Origin: JACVRW01 sp963765135
GTDB lineage: Bacteria; Actinomycetota; Thermoleophilia; Solirubrobacterales; Thermoleophilaceae
NCBI GenBank assembly: GCA_963765135.1
Contig: CAVXUX010000007.1
Location: 248,001 to 312,000, forward strand
Length of the DNA: 64,000 nucleotides
Direction of reading: 5' to 3'
Shown here: one piece after another, positions 8,545-18,101 of the stretch
How the letters are laid out: every line of letters begins with the position of its first letter
How positions within the stretch are numbered: position 1 is the first letter of the stretch
Notes under the pieces: generated by a model
What the model was told of the DNA's origin: nothing
Database searches by the model: none
The model's input: only the letters and a program-made list of their open reading frames with translations
Position numbers and translations under genes: made by a program

Positions 8545-9350
8545 AGCTGCCGCGGCCCGACGAGGCGGTCGCCCAGTTCGGTCTTGCGTGCCTGCACCGC
8601 TTCATCGCGATCGAGGGCACCCTTCAGGCGACCGTGCTCGGCGCGCAGACGTTCACCTCGCTGATCCCCTTCACGGTGGTGGCGTCGGCGGTCGCCCCGG
8701 GCGATTCGGATTTGGCCGACACGATCGTGGAGCGCTTCGGGCTGGAGGGCAGCTCCGCCAGGAGCGTCCACCAGCTGTTCGCCAGCGCCGGGGAGACGCA
8801 GAGCGCGGTGACCTGGATCAGCATCGTCATCCTGGTGCTGTCGGCGCTGTCGTTCACGCGCGCTTTGCAGCGGCTGTTCCAGCGCGCCTACGGGCGGCCG
8901 TCCGCGGGGATGAAGCAGGACACGCGCCGCGGGCTGGTCTGGGTGGTCGTCTTTGCGGCGTGGTTGACCATCACGTCGCCGTTGCGTGACTGGCTCGAAG
9001 GCGTGGGCGGGGTGGTGTTCGCGGTGACCCTGGCAACGGTCACCGGCTTCGTCGTCTGGCTCGGGACGCCGCTGCTCCTGCTCGGTGAGCGCGACTGGCG
9101 GCGGCTCGCGCCGGGGGCGGCCGTCTCGGGGCTGCTGGGCGCGCTGCTCGGCGTGGCCGCGGCAATCTACGTGCCGATCGCGATGGACTGGTCCGCCGAC
9201 AAGTACGGCCTGATCGGGATCGCCTTCGCCCTGCAATCGTTCCTGCTGGTGGCCGCGTTCGTGGTGGTAATAGGGGCGGTTGTCGGCGCGACCGTCGTCG
9301 AGCGGATCGGCGCGCTTAGCCTCAAGGGCCTGCGTGAGCATGTCCGCTGA
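8541..9350 (+). CDS. YihY/BrkB-family inner membrane protein
   Basis: This is a 269-residue integral membrane protein of the YihY/UPF0761 family, formerly mis-assigned as ribonuclease BN. It has about six hydrophobic segments. The region AQTFTSLIPFTVVASAV matches the conserved first helix, and FTRALQRLFQRAYG the family's conserved centre. It probably starts at TTG 8541, overlapping the regulator stop by four bases, which suggests translational coupling. The transported substrate is unknown. Confidence 0.8.
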   Translation: MKLPRPDEAVAQFGLACLHRFIAIEGTLQATVLGAQTFTSLIPFTVVASAVAPGDSDLADTIVERFGLEGSSARSVHQLFASAGETQSAVTWISIVILVLSALSFTRALQRLFQRAYGRPSAGMKQDTRRGLVWVVVFAAWLTITSPLRDWLEGVGGVVFAVTLATVTGFVVWLGTPLLLLGERDWRRLAPGAAVSGLLGALLGVAAAIYVPIAMDWSADKYGLIGIAFALQSFLLVAAFVVVIGAVVGATVVERIGALSLKGLREHVR

Positions 9351-9688
9351 CGACGACGTCACCCGCCGTACGCGCCTGGCCGCGGAGCGCACCTGGCTGG
9401 CGTGGTGGCGTTCGGGCATCGCCGCGGCCACGGCGGCGGTCGGAGTCGGCGGCGTGGTGCCCATCGCTGGTCGACGGGGAGCGCACCCCATACGTGGTGC
9501 TGGGAGCCGCGTATGCGGTGCTGGCGGCGGTCATCTTCGTCGCGGCGGCCCTGCGCCAGCGGCAGGTCGAACGCGCGCTCGCCGACGGACGCTACGAGGA
9601 CGTGGGCCACTGGGGGGTGCTGGCCCTCACGCTGATGGCTACGGCGCTCGCGCTCGGCACGCTGGTAATCATCGTCGTGCAGCCCTGA
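9340..9688 (+). pseudogene. DUF202 family membrane protein, one frameshift
   Basis: The N-terminal half (TRLAAERTWLAWWRSGIAAA) is the DUF202 signature. The second half (LVDGERTPYVVLGAAYAVL, then two more hydrophobic segments) is in another frame, with the break near 9465. A single missing base would restore a protein of about 116 residues with three membrane helices, the normal DUF202 size. The ATG at 9340 lies inside the end of the YihY-family gene (11-base overlap). The function is unknown. Confidence 0.7.
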
Positions 9689-9800
9689 GCCGGCTCCAGC
9701 CGTAGCGCGCGAACAGCACCGCCAGGTCCGCGAGCACGCTCCACAGGTGGCCCAGCGGACCGGTCACGATCCAGGCGGCGGCGCGGTCGCGGGCTCTCAT
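9669..9800 (-). CDS. Possible 43-residue protein
   Basis: A short minus-strand frame from ATG 9800 encodes 43 residues with a hydrophobic centre (GPLGHLWSVLADLAVLFARY) and basic ends. It fills the gap between the DUF202 gene and trigger factor, and overlaps the end of the former by 20 bases. The composition looks like a small membrane-associated protein, but no family or ribosome binding site supports it strongly. It could also be non-coding sequence. Confidence 0.35.
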   Translation of the reverse strand: MRARDRAAAWIVTGPLGHLWSVLADLAVLFARYGWSRLRAARR

Positions 9801-9828
9801 GAATCCGCAAGGTATCGTCAGCGACCGT

Positions 9829-11232
9829 ATGGCGACCGCCCTCAAGACGAAGACCACCGAGCTCGGCGACTCGCGCGTGCGCCTCGAGGTCGAGGTGCCC
9901 AGCGAGGCGCTCGAGAGCGAGGTCAAGAACGCCGCGGCCGAGCTGGGCCGCGAGATGCGCGTGCCCGGCTTTCGCAGCGGCAAGGTGCCGCCCGAGGTGG
10001 TGCTCCAGCAGGTCGGCCGCGAGGCCGTGATGGACGAGGCGGTCCGGCGCGGGCTGCCGAGCTGGTACGAGCAGGCGGTGGCCGACGCCGGCATCGCCGC
10101 GGTCGGCGACCCCAAGCTGGACCTGTCCGACCTGCCCGAGCGCGGCCTGCCGCTGTCGTTCACGATCGAGGTGGGCGTGGTCCCGCCGGCCAAGCTGGGC
10201 GACTACAAGGGCCTCGAGGTCGGCCGCCGCGACGCGAGCGTCAGCTCCGACGAGGTGCAGACCGAGCTGGAGCGCCTGCGCGAGTCGCTGGCGTCGCTCG
10301 AGACCGTCGACCGCGCCGCCGGCCAGGGCGACTTCGCCGTGATCGACTTCGCCGGCTCCGTGGACGGCGAGCCGTTCGAGGGCGGCGAGGCGCGCGGCCA
10401 CCTGGTCGAGCTTGGGTCGGGCCGGCTGATCCCCGGGTTCGAGGAGCAGCTCGAGGGGATCGCCGCCGGCGACGAGCGCGAGGTCAAGGTCAAGTTCCCG
10501 GACGACTACCCCGCCGAGCACCTCGCCGGCAAGGACGCCTCCTTCGCGGTCGAGGTCAAGGAGGTCAAGGAGAAGCGGCTGCCGGAGCTGGACGACGACT
10601 TCGCCGTCGAGGCCGGCGGCTACGACACTCTCGACGAGCTGCGCGCCGAGCTCGAGCAGCGCATCGGCGAGGCCCAGGAGCGCGAGATCGAGGGCGAGTT
10701 CCGCGAGGCAGCGGTGGACGCCGCGGTCGCGGCTGCCGAGGTCGAGGTGCCCCACGAGCTGGTGCACGCCAAGGCCCACGAGATGTGGCACCGCACGTCA
10801 CGCCGCCTGGCCCAGCAGGGGATCGACCCGCGCCAGTACCTGCAGATGGTCGGCAAGGAGGAAGAGGAGCACGTCACCGAGTCGGAGCCCGACGCCGAGC
10901 AGGCGCTCAAGCGCGAGGCGGTGCTCAACGCGATCGTCGCGGCCGAGGGCATCGAGGTCAGCGACGAGGAGATCTCCGAGGCGCTGCGCGAGGCGGCCGG
11001 GCCGGACGCCAGCGACAAGCAGCTCAAGCGCGCGATGAAGCGCGCGCGGGCGCAGGGCGCCGACGAGGCTCTGCGCGAGGACATCGCCATGCGCAAGGCC
11101 GTGGACCTGCTGGTGGAGAGCGCCAAGCCGATCCCGGTCGAGCAGGCGGCCGCGCGCGAGAAGCTCTGGACGCCCGACAAGGAGAAGGAGGAGGGCGCCG
11201 CGCAGATCTGGACGCCCGACTCTCCTCGCTAG
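9829..11232 (+). CDS. tig: Trigger factor (ribosome-associated chaperone and prolyl isomerase)
   Basis: This is a 467-residue protein. The N-terminal ribosome-docking signature is VPGFRSGKVPPE (GFRSGK at about residues 47-52). A central FKBP-like prolyl isomerase domain (GDFAVIDFAGSVDGEPFEGG) and a helical C-terminal chaperone domain rich in Glu and Ala follow. It binds nascent chains at the ribosome exit tunnel. I chose the ATG at 9829 because homology begins there and a TATCGT -10-like element lies 10 bases upstream, suggesting a leaderless or nearly leaderless transcript. An in-frame ATG at 9799 is possible. clpP and clpX follow. Confidence 0.95.
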   Translation: MATALKTKTTELGDSRVRLEVEVPSEALESEVKNAAAELGREMRVPGFRSGKVPPEVVLQQVGREAVMDEAVRRGLPSWYEQAVADAGIAAVGDPKLDLSDLPERGLPLSFTIEVGVVPPAKLGDYKGLEVGRRDASVSSDEVQTELERLRESLASLETVDRAAGQGDFAVIDFAGSVDGEPFEGGEARGHLVELGSGRLIPGFEEQLEGIAAGDEREVKVKFPDDYPAEHLAGKDASFAVEVKEVKEKRLPELDDDFAVEAGGYDTLDELRAELEQRIGEAQEREIEGEFREAAVDAAVAAAEVEVPHELVHAKAHEMWHRTSRRLAQQGIDPRQYLQMVGKEEEEHVTESEPDAEQALKREAVLNAIVAAEGIEVSDEEISEALREAAGPDASDKQLKRAMKRARAQGADEALREDIAMRKAVDLLVESAKPIPVEQAAAREKLWTPDKEKEEGAAQIWTPDSPR

Positions 11233-11245
11233 ACTGGCGCGCCCT

Positions 11246-11830
11246 ATGAGTCCACTCGTTCCGATGGTCGTCGAGCAGACCTCCCGTGGGGAGCGCGCCT
11301 TCGACATCTACTCGCGCCTGCTCAACGAGCGAATCGTCTTCCTCGGCACCCCCGTCACGGACGAGATCGCCAACCTGATCGTCGCGCAGCTCCTCCACCT
11401 CGAGTCGGAGGACCCCGACAAGGACATCTCCCTCTACGTCAACTCGCCGGGCGGATCCGTGTACGCCGGCCTCGCGATCTACGACACGATGCAGTTCATC
11501 AAGCCCGACGTGCAGACGATCTGCGTCGGGATCGCGATGTCGATGGGCGCGCTGCTGCTGTCCGGCGGCGCCGAGGGCAAGCGCATGGCGCTGCCCAACG
11601 CCAAGATCCTGATCCACCAGGTCAGCTCCGCGTTCCAGGGCCAGGCCACGGACATCGAGATCCACGCCAAGGAGATCATCGACGTGCGCCGCCGGCTCGA
11701 CGAGATCCTCGCCAAGCACACCGGCCAGGATCTCGAGAAGGTCGCGCGCGATACCGAGCGCGACTATTTCATGAGCGCGGATGAGGCTCAGGCGTACCAC
11801 CTGATCGACCGCGTGATCTCCAAGCACTAG
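11246..11830 (+). CDS. clpP: ATP-dependent Clp protease proteolytic subunit
   Basis: This 194-residue serine protease subunit forms the two-ring proteolytic chamber. The catalytic triad is Ser99 (in GIAMSMGALLL), His124 (in ILIHQ) and Asp173 (in ERDYFMSA), with the usual spacing. It lies 13 bases after tig. A TAGACT -10-like sequence overlaps the tig stop, 10 bases before the ATG, so it may also have its own promoter. ClpX is encoded next. Confidence 0.97.
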   Translation: MSPLVPMVVEQTSRGERAFDIYSRLLNERIVFLGTPVTDEIANLIVAQLLHLESEDPDKDISLYVNSPGGSVYAGLAIYDTMQFIKPDVQTICVGIAMSMGALLLSGGAEGKRMALPNAKILIHQVSSAFQGQATDIEIHAKEIIDVRRRLDEILAKHTGQDLEKVARDTERDYFMSADEAQAYHLIDRVISKH

Positions 11831-11917
11831 CCGGGTTTCCTAGCCCCAGGGAAGGGACCCGGTCCTCGGGGGCGTATTTCTGCGGTACCCTCGTCCGACC
11901 GGGGAGATCTGACCAGC

Positions 11918-13198
<1,281 letters not shown>

Positions 13199-13201
13199 AC
13201 G

Positions 13202-13672
13202 ATGGCCCTGGAGGTCACCGCCTCGGCGATCGCTGCGGCTCCGCCGGAGGACGTTTTCGCGCTCCTGTCCGACACGGCCAGGTACTCCGAATGGGTGACA
13301 GGCACCGATGCGGTAACGCGCACCGATGGACCGGCCCGCGAGGGCTCGACCTACGACGAGGTCAACCCCGTTCTGGGGCCCTGGAAGGCGAAGACGCACT
13401 GGCGCGTCGTGGAGCACGAGGCGCCGCGCCGGTCGCGCCACGAGACCGGTGACATCCCGCTGTCGTCGCACTTCCAGGTCGTCATGGAGGTGGCACCCGA
13501 GGGGGACGCCAGCCGGGTGACGTTAACGCTGCGCGGCGAGCCCGCGCTGGGGCCGGTCGGGGCGGTTTTCGCGCGGCTGATGCAGGGTCAGGTCGAGCGC
13601 GACAACCGGCGCTCCGTGGAAGCCTTCGCGGAGCTCGCCACGCGCGAGCTGCGCGCGCAGGCTCGCGCCTAG
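13202..13672 (+). CDS. SRPBCC-fold protein (polyketide cyclase/START-like)
   Basis: This is a 156-residue protein with the SRPBCC pattern: an opening strand with a PPEDVFALLSDTARYSEWV helix, then strands around THWRVVEHEAP, SSHFQVVMEVAPEG and SRVTLTLRGEP, and a long C-terminal helix. The fold binds hydrophobic ligands, but no specific substrate can be assigned. It starts three bases after clpX and is probably co-transcribed. Confidence 0.75.
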   Translation: MALEVTASAIAAAPPEDVFALLSDTARYSEWVTGTDAVTRTDGPAREGSTYDEVNPVLGPWKAKTHWRVVEHEAPRRSRHETGDIPLSSHFQVVMEVAPEGDASRVTLTLRGEPALGPVGAVFARLMQGQVERDNRRSVEAFAELATRELRAQARA

Positions 13673-13678
13673 CGGGCG

Positions 13679-14002
13679 GTGCGGCTCAGGGTCCTCGAGC
13701 GGGTCGGGAGCGCGCTCGGGTTCTCGCCCGAGGGACGCGCGGTGAGGGTCTGGGTGCGGGGCATGCCGGGGGGCGACGAGACCGAGGTCGTGCCGGGCAC
13801 GATCACGGAGTTGCGCGACGACGGGGCGGTGCTGTACCTGCGTTCGGAGGACCAGTCGGAGCGGTGGTTGCTGGCGGTGCCGCACGAGCCGGGGTGGGGG
13901 TTCCACGCGCTCTGGTTCAGCTTCATCGCGGTGGACGTGTTCGAGCTCGAGGGGCGCAAGCGGCTCGGACGCTGGTTCATCCGGCTGGGGGTGCCGTCGT
14001 AG
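13679..14002 (+). CDS. Hypothetical 107-residue protein
   Basis: The predicted protein has a basic N terminus, a central beta-rich stretch (VVPGTITELRDDGAVLYLRS) and an aromatic region (GWGFHALWFSFIAVDVFELEG). It is proposed to start at GTG 13679, six bases after the SRPBCC gene. Its composition looks coding, but I recognise no family and the opposite strand is also open. It ends just before the AT-richer promoter region of surface locus 1. Confidence 0.55.
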   Translation: MRLRVLERVGSALGFSPEGRAVRVWVRGMPGGDETEVVPGTITELRDDGAVLYLRSEDQSERWLLAVPHEPGWGFHALWFSFIAVDVFELEGRKRLGRWFIRLGVPS

Positions 14003-14284
14003 GGTTGTCCCCGCTGCGGGTACGCATCGCTCCGTATGGGGTCAGGAGCGATTCGCACGCTTCGACCCTCAACCGTGACTGGAGAGTTGGTCGTGGCCGG
14101 GCGCTCGGGGGCCGATTGGGGTAGGGAAAAGCTCGCAAATTGCGGGAAAATGCTGTGCTTCCAGTTCGGTTGTTGGCGTATTTCTGGGTACCGGCACAGG
14201 TTCCGGGCAACTTCGGGTACGGAGAGTGCGCACAGTGGGGCAGACAGGGGCAAGTTGCAGCTGAGTGGGAGACGACCGATCGGC
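14003..14284. promoter_or_regulatory. Upstream region of surface locus 1 with CGCAAATTGCGGG motif
   Basis: This 282-base non-coding region is clearly less GC-rich than its surroundings. At 14134-14146 it holds CGCAAATTGCGGG, whose CGCAA/TTGCG arms form an inverted repeat. The same sequence with one or two changes occurs upstream of the locus 2 genes at 48584-48596 and 50863-50875. It is a candidate binding site for the recombinase-like proteins of the two loci (inference). Short GGTACCGG/GGTTCCGGG-like repeats lie near 14185-14220. Confidence 0.4.
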
Positions 14285-16289
14285 GTGACGCACGCCGTGC
14301 GGTGCGCGCTCCTCGGCGTGCTCTTCCTGCTGCTGACCTTCTCCGCCGACGCGTTCGCCCAACTCCCGACGAGCCTCCCGGACACGTCATCGGTCGTGCC
14401 GGAGGCGCCTTCGCTGTTGCCCGCCCCGCAGAGCACGACCGTCGCCCCGGCGCCCGCACCCGCCGCTCCGGCGCCGACGCGCACCGCTCCCACGGCGCCC
14501 ACAGCGCTCCCCGACGAGCCGCCCACCGCCCCCGCAGCACCCGCCCCCGCCCCCGAGCCGACCGCTCCCGACGCGGCGGCTCCCGCCCCCGACGACGCGG
14601 CGCCCGCCGTGCCCGAGCCGACCGCTCCGGACACCGCCGCTCCCGCCCCAGACGACGCCGGCACCGACGCGCCCGCCACCGCCGCGCCCGCTCCCGACAC
14701 CCCGCCCGCTGCCCGCGAGCTGGCGGCCTCCGAGGGCGCGACCTCGGACCTGCAGGCCGCGCTGCCGGTCGACATCGACTCACCGCGCTCCGCCGACCAC
14801 CCCCGACCCGCCGGCCAACACGAGCCCGGCACCCGCACCCGCCCCGCCCGCCGCTCCGCTCGAGACCGTCACCGAGACGGTCAACGAGGTCGTCAACGCA
14901 CCGACCTCCGGCGGGTCCGACGGCGGCACGTCTGAGCGCCATCACGACCGACACGACCAACTCGCTGAGCGGCGGATCGCTCGGCACCGACGTACCCGAT
15001 TTGGGGACACGCCAAATCGACGCCCCGACGAGCCCCACGACCGACGTTCCGACGCAGATCGTCGACTCCCTGACACCGCCGGCCGCGACCGACGACAACG
15101 ACCTGCTGGCGCCGGTGACGGACCTGCTGACGCCGCCGGCCGCGGACGACGGCAACGACCTGCTGACCCCGGTGACCGACCTCGTGAACCCGCCGGCGGC
15201 GAGCACCGACGACGAGCTGCTGGCGCCGGTGACCGACCTGCTGACGCCGCCGGCCACGGACGACGGCAACGGCCTGCTGGCGCCGGTGACCGAGCTGCTG
15301 ACCCCGCCGGCCGACGAGCACGCGACGACGACGGCCTGCTCGGCGCCGGTGACGGATCTGCTGGCGCCGCCGTCGATGGTGACGGACGGTCTGCTGGCGC
15401 CGGTGACGGATCTGCTGGCGCCGCCGTCGGTGGTGACCCGGACGGTCTGCTGGCGCCGGTGACGGATCTGCTGGCGCCGCCCGCAGGTGGCGACGGCGGC
15501 GGTCTGCTGGCGCCGGTCACCGATCTCCTGGCGCCGCCCGCGGATGGCGACGGCGGCGGTCTGCTGGCGCCGGTCACCGATCTCCTGGCGCCGCCCGCGG
15601 GTGGCGACGGCGGCGGTCTGCTGGCGCCGGTCACCGATCTGCTCGCGCCGCCCGTCGGATGGCGACGGCGGCGGTCTGCTGGCGCCGGTCACCGATCTGC
15701 TCGCGCCGCCGTCGGGTGGCGGCGGTCTGCTCGCGCCGGTCACCGATCTGCTGGCGCCGCCCTCGGCCGGTGAGAGCGTCCTCTCGCTCGTCTCGCCCTC
15801 GGCCCCGAACGTCACTCCGCCGACCTCGCCCGCGCTTCCGGCCGCGCCTCTCGACCAGATCGCCGACGCGCCCGCTCTCCCGCAGCCTCCCGCCGCTCCC
15901 TCCTTCCCGCTCTCCGCGCTCGCCCCGGACGCCGCCCTGCTCGACCTCCAGGTCGCCCAGGCTCGCCGCCGGCCCGTCGCTCCCGAGCGGCCCCTGGGCT
16001 CCGCTTGCCGCCGTCGCGCAGGCCGCCCTCACCTCCGCCGCCCTCGCGCGCGCGCCCCAGGCCGCTCCGCCCGGCCGACGGCGGCGGCCCGCTCCCGCAG
16101 GTGCCCGATCCCTCGCCGGCCGGCGGCTCCGCGACCGGCGGCGTCGGCTCCGGTGTCGGGTTCGGCTTCTTCCTGGCTTTGCTCTTCTCGATCGCAGCGT
16201 TCGCGCTGCGGCACTACAGCCGCCTGCGCCTCCCGCCGGCGCAGTGGCGGCAGTTCACGTTCGTCGCAGTCATCGAACGGCCTGGCTAG
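14285..16289 (+). pseudogene. Secreted Pro/Ala-rich repeat protein with C-terminal membrane anchor, several phase shifts
   Basis: A GTG start at 14285 opens a signal peptide (basic start, hydrophobic core, cleavage near ADAFA-QLP). A Pro/Ala/Asp-rich stretch with about 20-residue EPTAPDxAAPAPDD repeats follows. Next come 19-residue repeats built on LLAPVTDLLAPP, and then a Pro-rich linker. The end is a membrane segment (VGFGFFLALLFSIAAFALRHY) with a short basic tail finishing ERPG. The coding signal changes frame about six times (near 14780, 14935, 15440, 15655, 15965 and 16060), each consistent with one base. The layout is that of a cell-surface stalk anchored at its C terminus. The peptidoglycan-binding/recombinase gene starts 75 bases later. 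Confidence 0.6.
15060..15775 (+). repeat. 57-base tandem coding repeat
   Basis: About a dozen copies of a 57-base unit encode the 19-residue motif LLAPVTDLLAPP plus a Gly/Asp-rich spacer. Early copies (15060-15440) are diverged. Copies from about 15480 to 15720 are nearly identical, differing mainly in the ggtggc/gatggc spacer. Two units appear shortened. The near-identity of the later copies suggests recent expansion, and such tracts are prone to slippage and to misassembly. Confidence 0.8.
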
Positions 16290-16364
16290 TCCCTCCGAGG
16301 ACCTGACCAGGACTTCCGGGCGCTTGGACGCGCCCGGTGCACACCGCTCGATGAGGAGACAACG

Positions 16365-18072
16365 ATGCGAAGGACATATGGCGTGCCCTTCAGCAGGGCC
16401 GGACTGGCGGGCCTCATGGCCGCTCTCGTCCTGCTCTGCCTGCCGGGCACCAGCATCGCGGGTGGCGCGTCCGACACGTCCTCGGCCCCAGACGCCGCGT
16501 CGGGCCTGCTCCAGTACGGAGCCGGCTACGGCAAGGCCGACGGAGCGAAGCAGGTGCGCGTGGTTCAGCGCACGCTGCGGAGGCTGGGCTGGCAGCCCGG
16601 CCCGGTGGACGGGTTGTACGGGCCGCGGACAGAGGCCGCGAGTCACCCGCTTCCAAGCAGCCGCGAAGGTCGCGCCCGACGGGATCGTCGGTCCGCGCAC
16701 GCGGCAGGCGCTGACGCGCGCAACGAAGGAGCCGCTCCGGCGGGGAGCCGGCTTCGCACAGCCCGACGGGTCGCCGCGGGTGCGTGCGCTCCAGGTCAGG
16801 TTGCAACGGCAGGGCCTTCGGCCCGGCCCGGTGGACGGCCTCTTCGGGCCGCGGACCAAGGCGGCGGTCGAACGCCTCCAGCGGTCGCGCGGGATTCCCG
16901 TGAGCGGTGTGGCCACCGCGAAGACGCGGAGGCTGATCGCCGCCGCGCCTGAGCAGCAGCCGCAGGAGCGTGCGTCCAACGAGGCGCCCGCCGAGCCCAA
17001 CGCCGAGACGCCGGCCACCGACGGCGGCGCTCCGGCGACGACTCCGGCTCAACCCGCGTCGGTACAGCGGAGCGAGTCGGACGACGTGACCGTGCCGGTC
17101 GTCGTCCTGATCGGTCTGGCAGCGCTGCTGCTCGGCCTGCTCGGAGGCGCAGTGCTGGGACGGCGCAACAGGGTGGTCAGCGGGACCGCGGTGCCGCTGG
17201 CGCCCGGGGTAGTGGCCGAGGGGACCTCGAACACGAATGCGGTGGGCCGCTTCCGCGGCACCGTGCACGCGCTCGTGCTCGGGCGACGCGGATTGCGTCG
17301 TGTCCCGGAGGCTCGCTACCTGGTGAGCGATCCGGGGATCAAAGACCCGTTCTGGGTCTCCCAGGACGAGGTGTCGAACATCGTCCCGCCGGGGCGAAGT
17401 CAGCGTTTCAACCGGACGGACGACCGAGTGCTCGCGCTCGGCTACGTGAGCCTCCCCGCGAACGAGGGGATGCAGAACGCGGAGTTCGACGCGCAGCTCG
17501 AGGCCATCGACACCTACTGCGACCAGCGTGGCTGGGAGCTGGTGGAGGTGGTGCGCGACGTCGACACCGGGGGGCGGGACCCCGAGCGGCAGGGGCTGCT
17601 CTATGCGCTCGACAAGATCGGGCGCGGCGAGGCGTCCTGCATCATCGTCTCCGAGCTCGGGCGGCTGAGCGGCTCGGCGGCGGACCTGGGTGGCGTCCTC
17701 GACCGGCTGGAGCGCAGCGACGGCCGGCTGGTGGCGCTGGACCTGGGGCTCGACACCGCCTCGCCGGAGGGCCGCGTGGCGGCCAAGGCGCTGGCGTCGG
17801 TCAGCTCCTGGGAGCACGAGCGTACGCGCAAGGGCCTGGCCGCAGCCGCGGCGGGATCGGCGGCGACGGTCGAGCCGCAGGTGGTGCACGACGTGCCGGC
17901 GTTGAAGGAGCGCATCGCCACGATGCGCACGGCCGGGATGACGCTGCAGGCGATCGCCGACGTGCTCAACAGCGAGGGCGTCGCCACCCTGCGCGGCGGG
18001 GTCAAGTGGCGCCCGTCGAGCGTGCAGTCGGCGGCCGGCTACCGGCGTCCCCCGAAGCGGCAGGACGAGTGA
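16365..18072 (+). CDS. Transmembrane protein: two peptidoglycan-binding domains fused to a degenerate serine recombinase (one frameshift)
   Basis: The ATG at 16365 follows GAGGAG. Order: signal peptide (1-32); two PG_binding_1 domains (about 62-122 and 136-195, each with GPVDGLYGPRT-type loops); Pro/Ala linker; one membrane helix (about 240-265); then a cytoplasmic serine-recombinase domain (about 352-475) and a C-terminal helix-turn-helix (MTLQAIADVLNSEGVATLRGG). The recombinase core opens GYVSLPA where active enzymes read GYVRVST, so the catalytic Ser and first Arg are lost. LGRLSGS replaces LDRLSRS, losing Asp and one Arg. It should bind DNA but not recombine it. The frame breaks once near 16642, inside the first PG-binding domain. 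A wall-sensing transcription regulator is my inference. Confidence 0.75.
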
Positions 18073-18101
18073 GGTGAGCGCCAGCACATAGGATCCGTTC
18101 C

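Noticed and set aside
8541..9350. Ribonuclease BN annotation for the YihY-family protein
   Set aside because: Known misassignment; the protein is an integral membrane protein without nuclease motifs.
15060..15775. Regular repeats that might suggest a CRISPR array
   Set aside because: There are no unique spacers; the units are contiguous 57-base coding repeats encoding a 19-residue motif.
15487..18072. A single 861-residue frame joining the surface repeat region to the recombinase domain
   Set aside because: Its first part reads the repeats in the wrong frame and then passes through non-protein-like sequence. The real second gene has its own ribosome site and signal peptide at 16365.
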